In this document: positions 15,615-16,075 of the stretch, piece by piece
Position numbering within the stretch: the stretch's first letter is position 1
How the letters are laid out: each line of letters starts with the position of its first letter
Source: CAIUPE01 sp037131735
GTDB taxonomy: Bacteria; Pseudomonadota; Alphaproteobacteria; Rhizobiales; Beijerinckiaceae
Assembly (NCBI GenBank): GCA_037131735.1
Contig: JBAXQM010000036.1
Coordinates: 1 to 16,075, forward strand
DNA: 16,075 nt
Direction of reading: 5' to 3'
Notes under the pieces: generated by a model
What the model saw: the letters and a program-made list of their open reading frames with translations, nothing else
Database searches by the model: none
Told to the model about the DNA's origin: nothing
Position numbers and translations under genes: made by a program

Positions 15615-15642
15615 ATTATCGGGATCGCAAAGCGGCTGGCAA
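15615..15642 (-). promoter_or_regulatory. Candidate sigma70 promoter for the thioesterase-like gene
   Basis: On the minus strand TTGCCA (15642-15637) and GATAAT (15620-15615) are separated by 16 bases. The -10 matches the consensus at five of six positions. Transcription would start near 15608 and give an untranslated leader of about 33 bases before the ATG at 15575. This also argues against the longer reading of that gene. Whether uvrD is co-transcribed from here is unknown. Confidence 0.48.
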
Positions 15643-15782
15643 GGCGTGAAATTTCTTAACGCTCTCGCCTTTCTTTTGCCTCGCGAATTTGAAAAACCAT
15701 CGCGCGCGGCGTTTTCCCCTTGTATGGTGCACCGCATCGGCCGAGCGGTTTCGGTCCGAAAATCAAACCGGATGGGCGTAGT

Positions 15783-16075
15783 TTGCGCGAGTTTCTGACC
15801 GGACTGGCGATTTTGGTGATCGGCGTGCTGTTTATGGCGCTGGTTGCGCCTCTATTTGTCGATTTCAATGAGCGCCGCGCTTTTGTCGAAGACACGCTCT
15901 CCCGCGCGGCAGGCACCCGCATTGCGGTGGGCGGTGCGATCTCGGTGCGCTTCCTGCCTTTTCCTGTTGTGAAGCTTGAGACTGTTACCGTCGGAAGCAA
16001 AGCCGCTGGCATCGAGGTGAAGGCCGATCGTGTGGCGCTCGATATTGGCACGATGCCGCTCTTGAAGGGCGAGAT
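15783..16075 (+). CDS. AsmA family envelope protein, 5' part cut by window edge
   Basis: The plus strand is open from 15693 to the right edge. From a TTG at 15783 it reads MREFLTGLAILVIGVLFM, a short basic start followed by one hydrophobic membrane segment (about residues 4-23). Then comes FVDFNERRAFVEDTLSRAAG, IAVGGAISVRFLPFPVVKLE and a stretch ending MPLLKGE. This order is typical of AsmA-type proteins, which span from the inner membrane into the periplasm and are linked to lipid transport or outer-membrane assembly. About 97 residues are visible of a protein usually several hundred long. An in-frame TTG at 15720 and ATG at 15834 are alternatives; the ATG would remove most of the membrane segment. 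The gene is divergent from the thioesterase-like gene, with 207 bases between them and no clear rightward promoter. Confidence 0.8.
   Translation, partial: MREFLTGLAILVIGVLFMALVAPLFVDFNERRAFVEDTLSRAAGTRIAVGGAISVRFLPFPVVKLETVTVGSKAAGIEVKADRVALDIGTMPLLKGE

Noticed and set aside
14967..15659. 230-codon plus-strand frame opposite the thioesterase-like gene
   Set aside because: The minus strand gives a coherent hotdog domain with the D-x-N-x-H-x-N motif, a ribosome-binding site and a promoter; the plus frame gives no recognisable protein.
15576..15737. N-terminal extension of the thioesterase-like protein by 54 codons
   Set aside because: It lacks family similarity, and a good -35/-10 pair lies inside it on the same strand.
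15739..15751. GGCCGAGCGGTTT, like the D-arm of a serine or leucine tRNA
   Set aside because: No acceptor stem, anticodon arm or T-arm (GGTTCGAATCC) follows at the right distance; the bases lie upstream of the AsmA-type gene and do not fold as a cloverleaf.

Overview
The window is chromosomal DNA from an aerobic Gram-negative bacterium. It is most likely an alphaproteobacterium of the Hyphomicrobiales (Rhizobiales) type. Three things point there: the aerobic (O2-dependent) cobalamin pathway with CobG and CobN, the way the cob genes are packed and ordered, and an AsmA-type envelope protein with the N-terminus usual in that group. The assignment rests on recognised protein families, not on any database search. 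I see no mobile element, CRISPR array, rRNA or tRNA, and nothing that looks recently transferred.

Left part (1-7921, minus strand): a tightly packed vitamin B12 operon. In transcription order it reads DUF1636 ferredoxin-like protein, cobW, cobN, cobG, cobH, cobI, cobJ (cut by the left edge). Five of the six junctions are 4-base stop/start overlaps (ATGA or GTGA); only cobW-cobN has a small gap. These genes methylate and rearrange the corrin ring (CobI, CobG, CobJ, CobH) and supply and insert cobalt (CobN, CobW).

Control region (7922-8369): a complete cobalamin riboswitch lies on the minus strand (about 8066-8253), directly upstream of the DUF1636-cob operon. A candidate sigma70 promoter sits upstream of it, and a possible ribosome-binding-site-sequestering hairpin lies between it and the first start codon. 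The other side of the region is the short leader of cobO, which shows no riboswitch of its own.

Middle part (8370-12456): the later B12 genes. cobO and cobQ run rightward and overlap by one base. cobD (cbiB) runs leftward and overlaps the end of cobQ by 17 bases. cobC runs rightward and overlaps the start of cobD by 23 bases, head to head. Together they adenosylate and amidate the corrin ring and make and attach the aminopropanol arm. cobA, cobF, cobK, cobL, cobM, cobB, cobS and cobT are not in the window; some may lie beyond the left edge after cobJ.

Right part (12457-16075): housekeeping genes outside the B12 pathway. uvrD/pcrA helicase and a hotdog thioesterase-like gene run leftward; an AsmA-family gene runs rightward off the right edge. 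The 25-base convergent junction of cobC and uvrD is a near-perfect palindrome that contains both stop codons.

The window is largely a well-understood B12 locus. The points worth a second look are structural: the enlarged arm of the riboswitch, its possible translational expression platform, the head-to-head gene overlap cobD/cobC, and the palindromic double stop.
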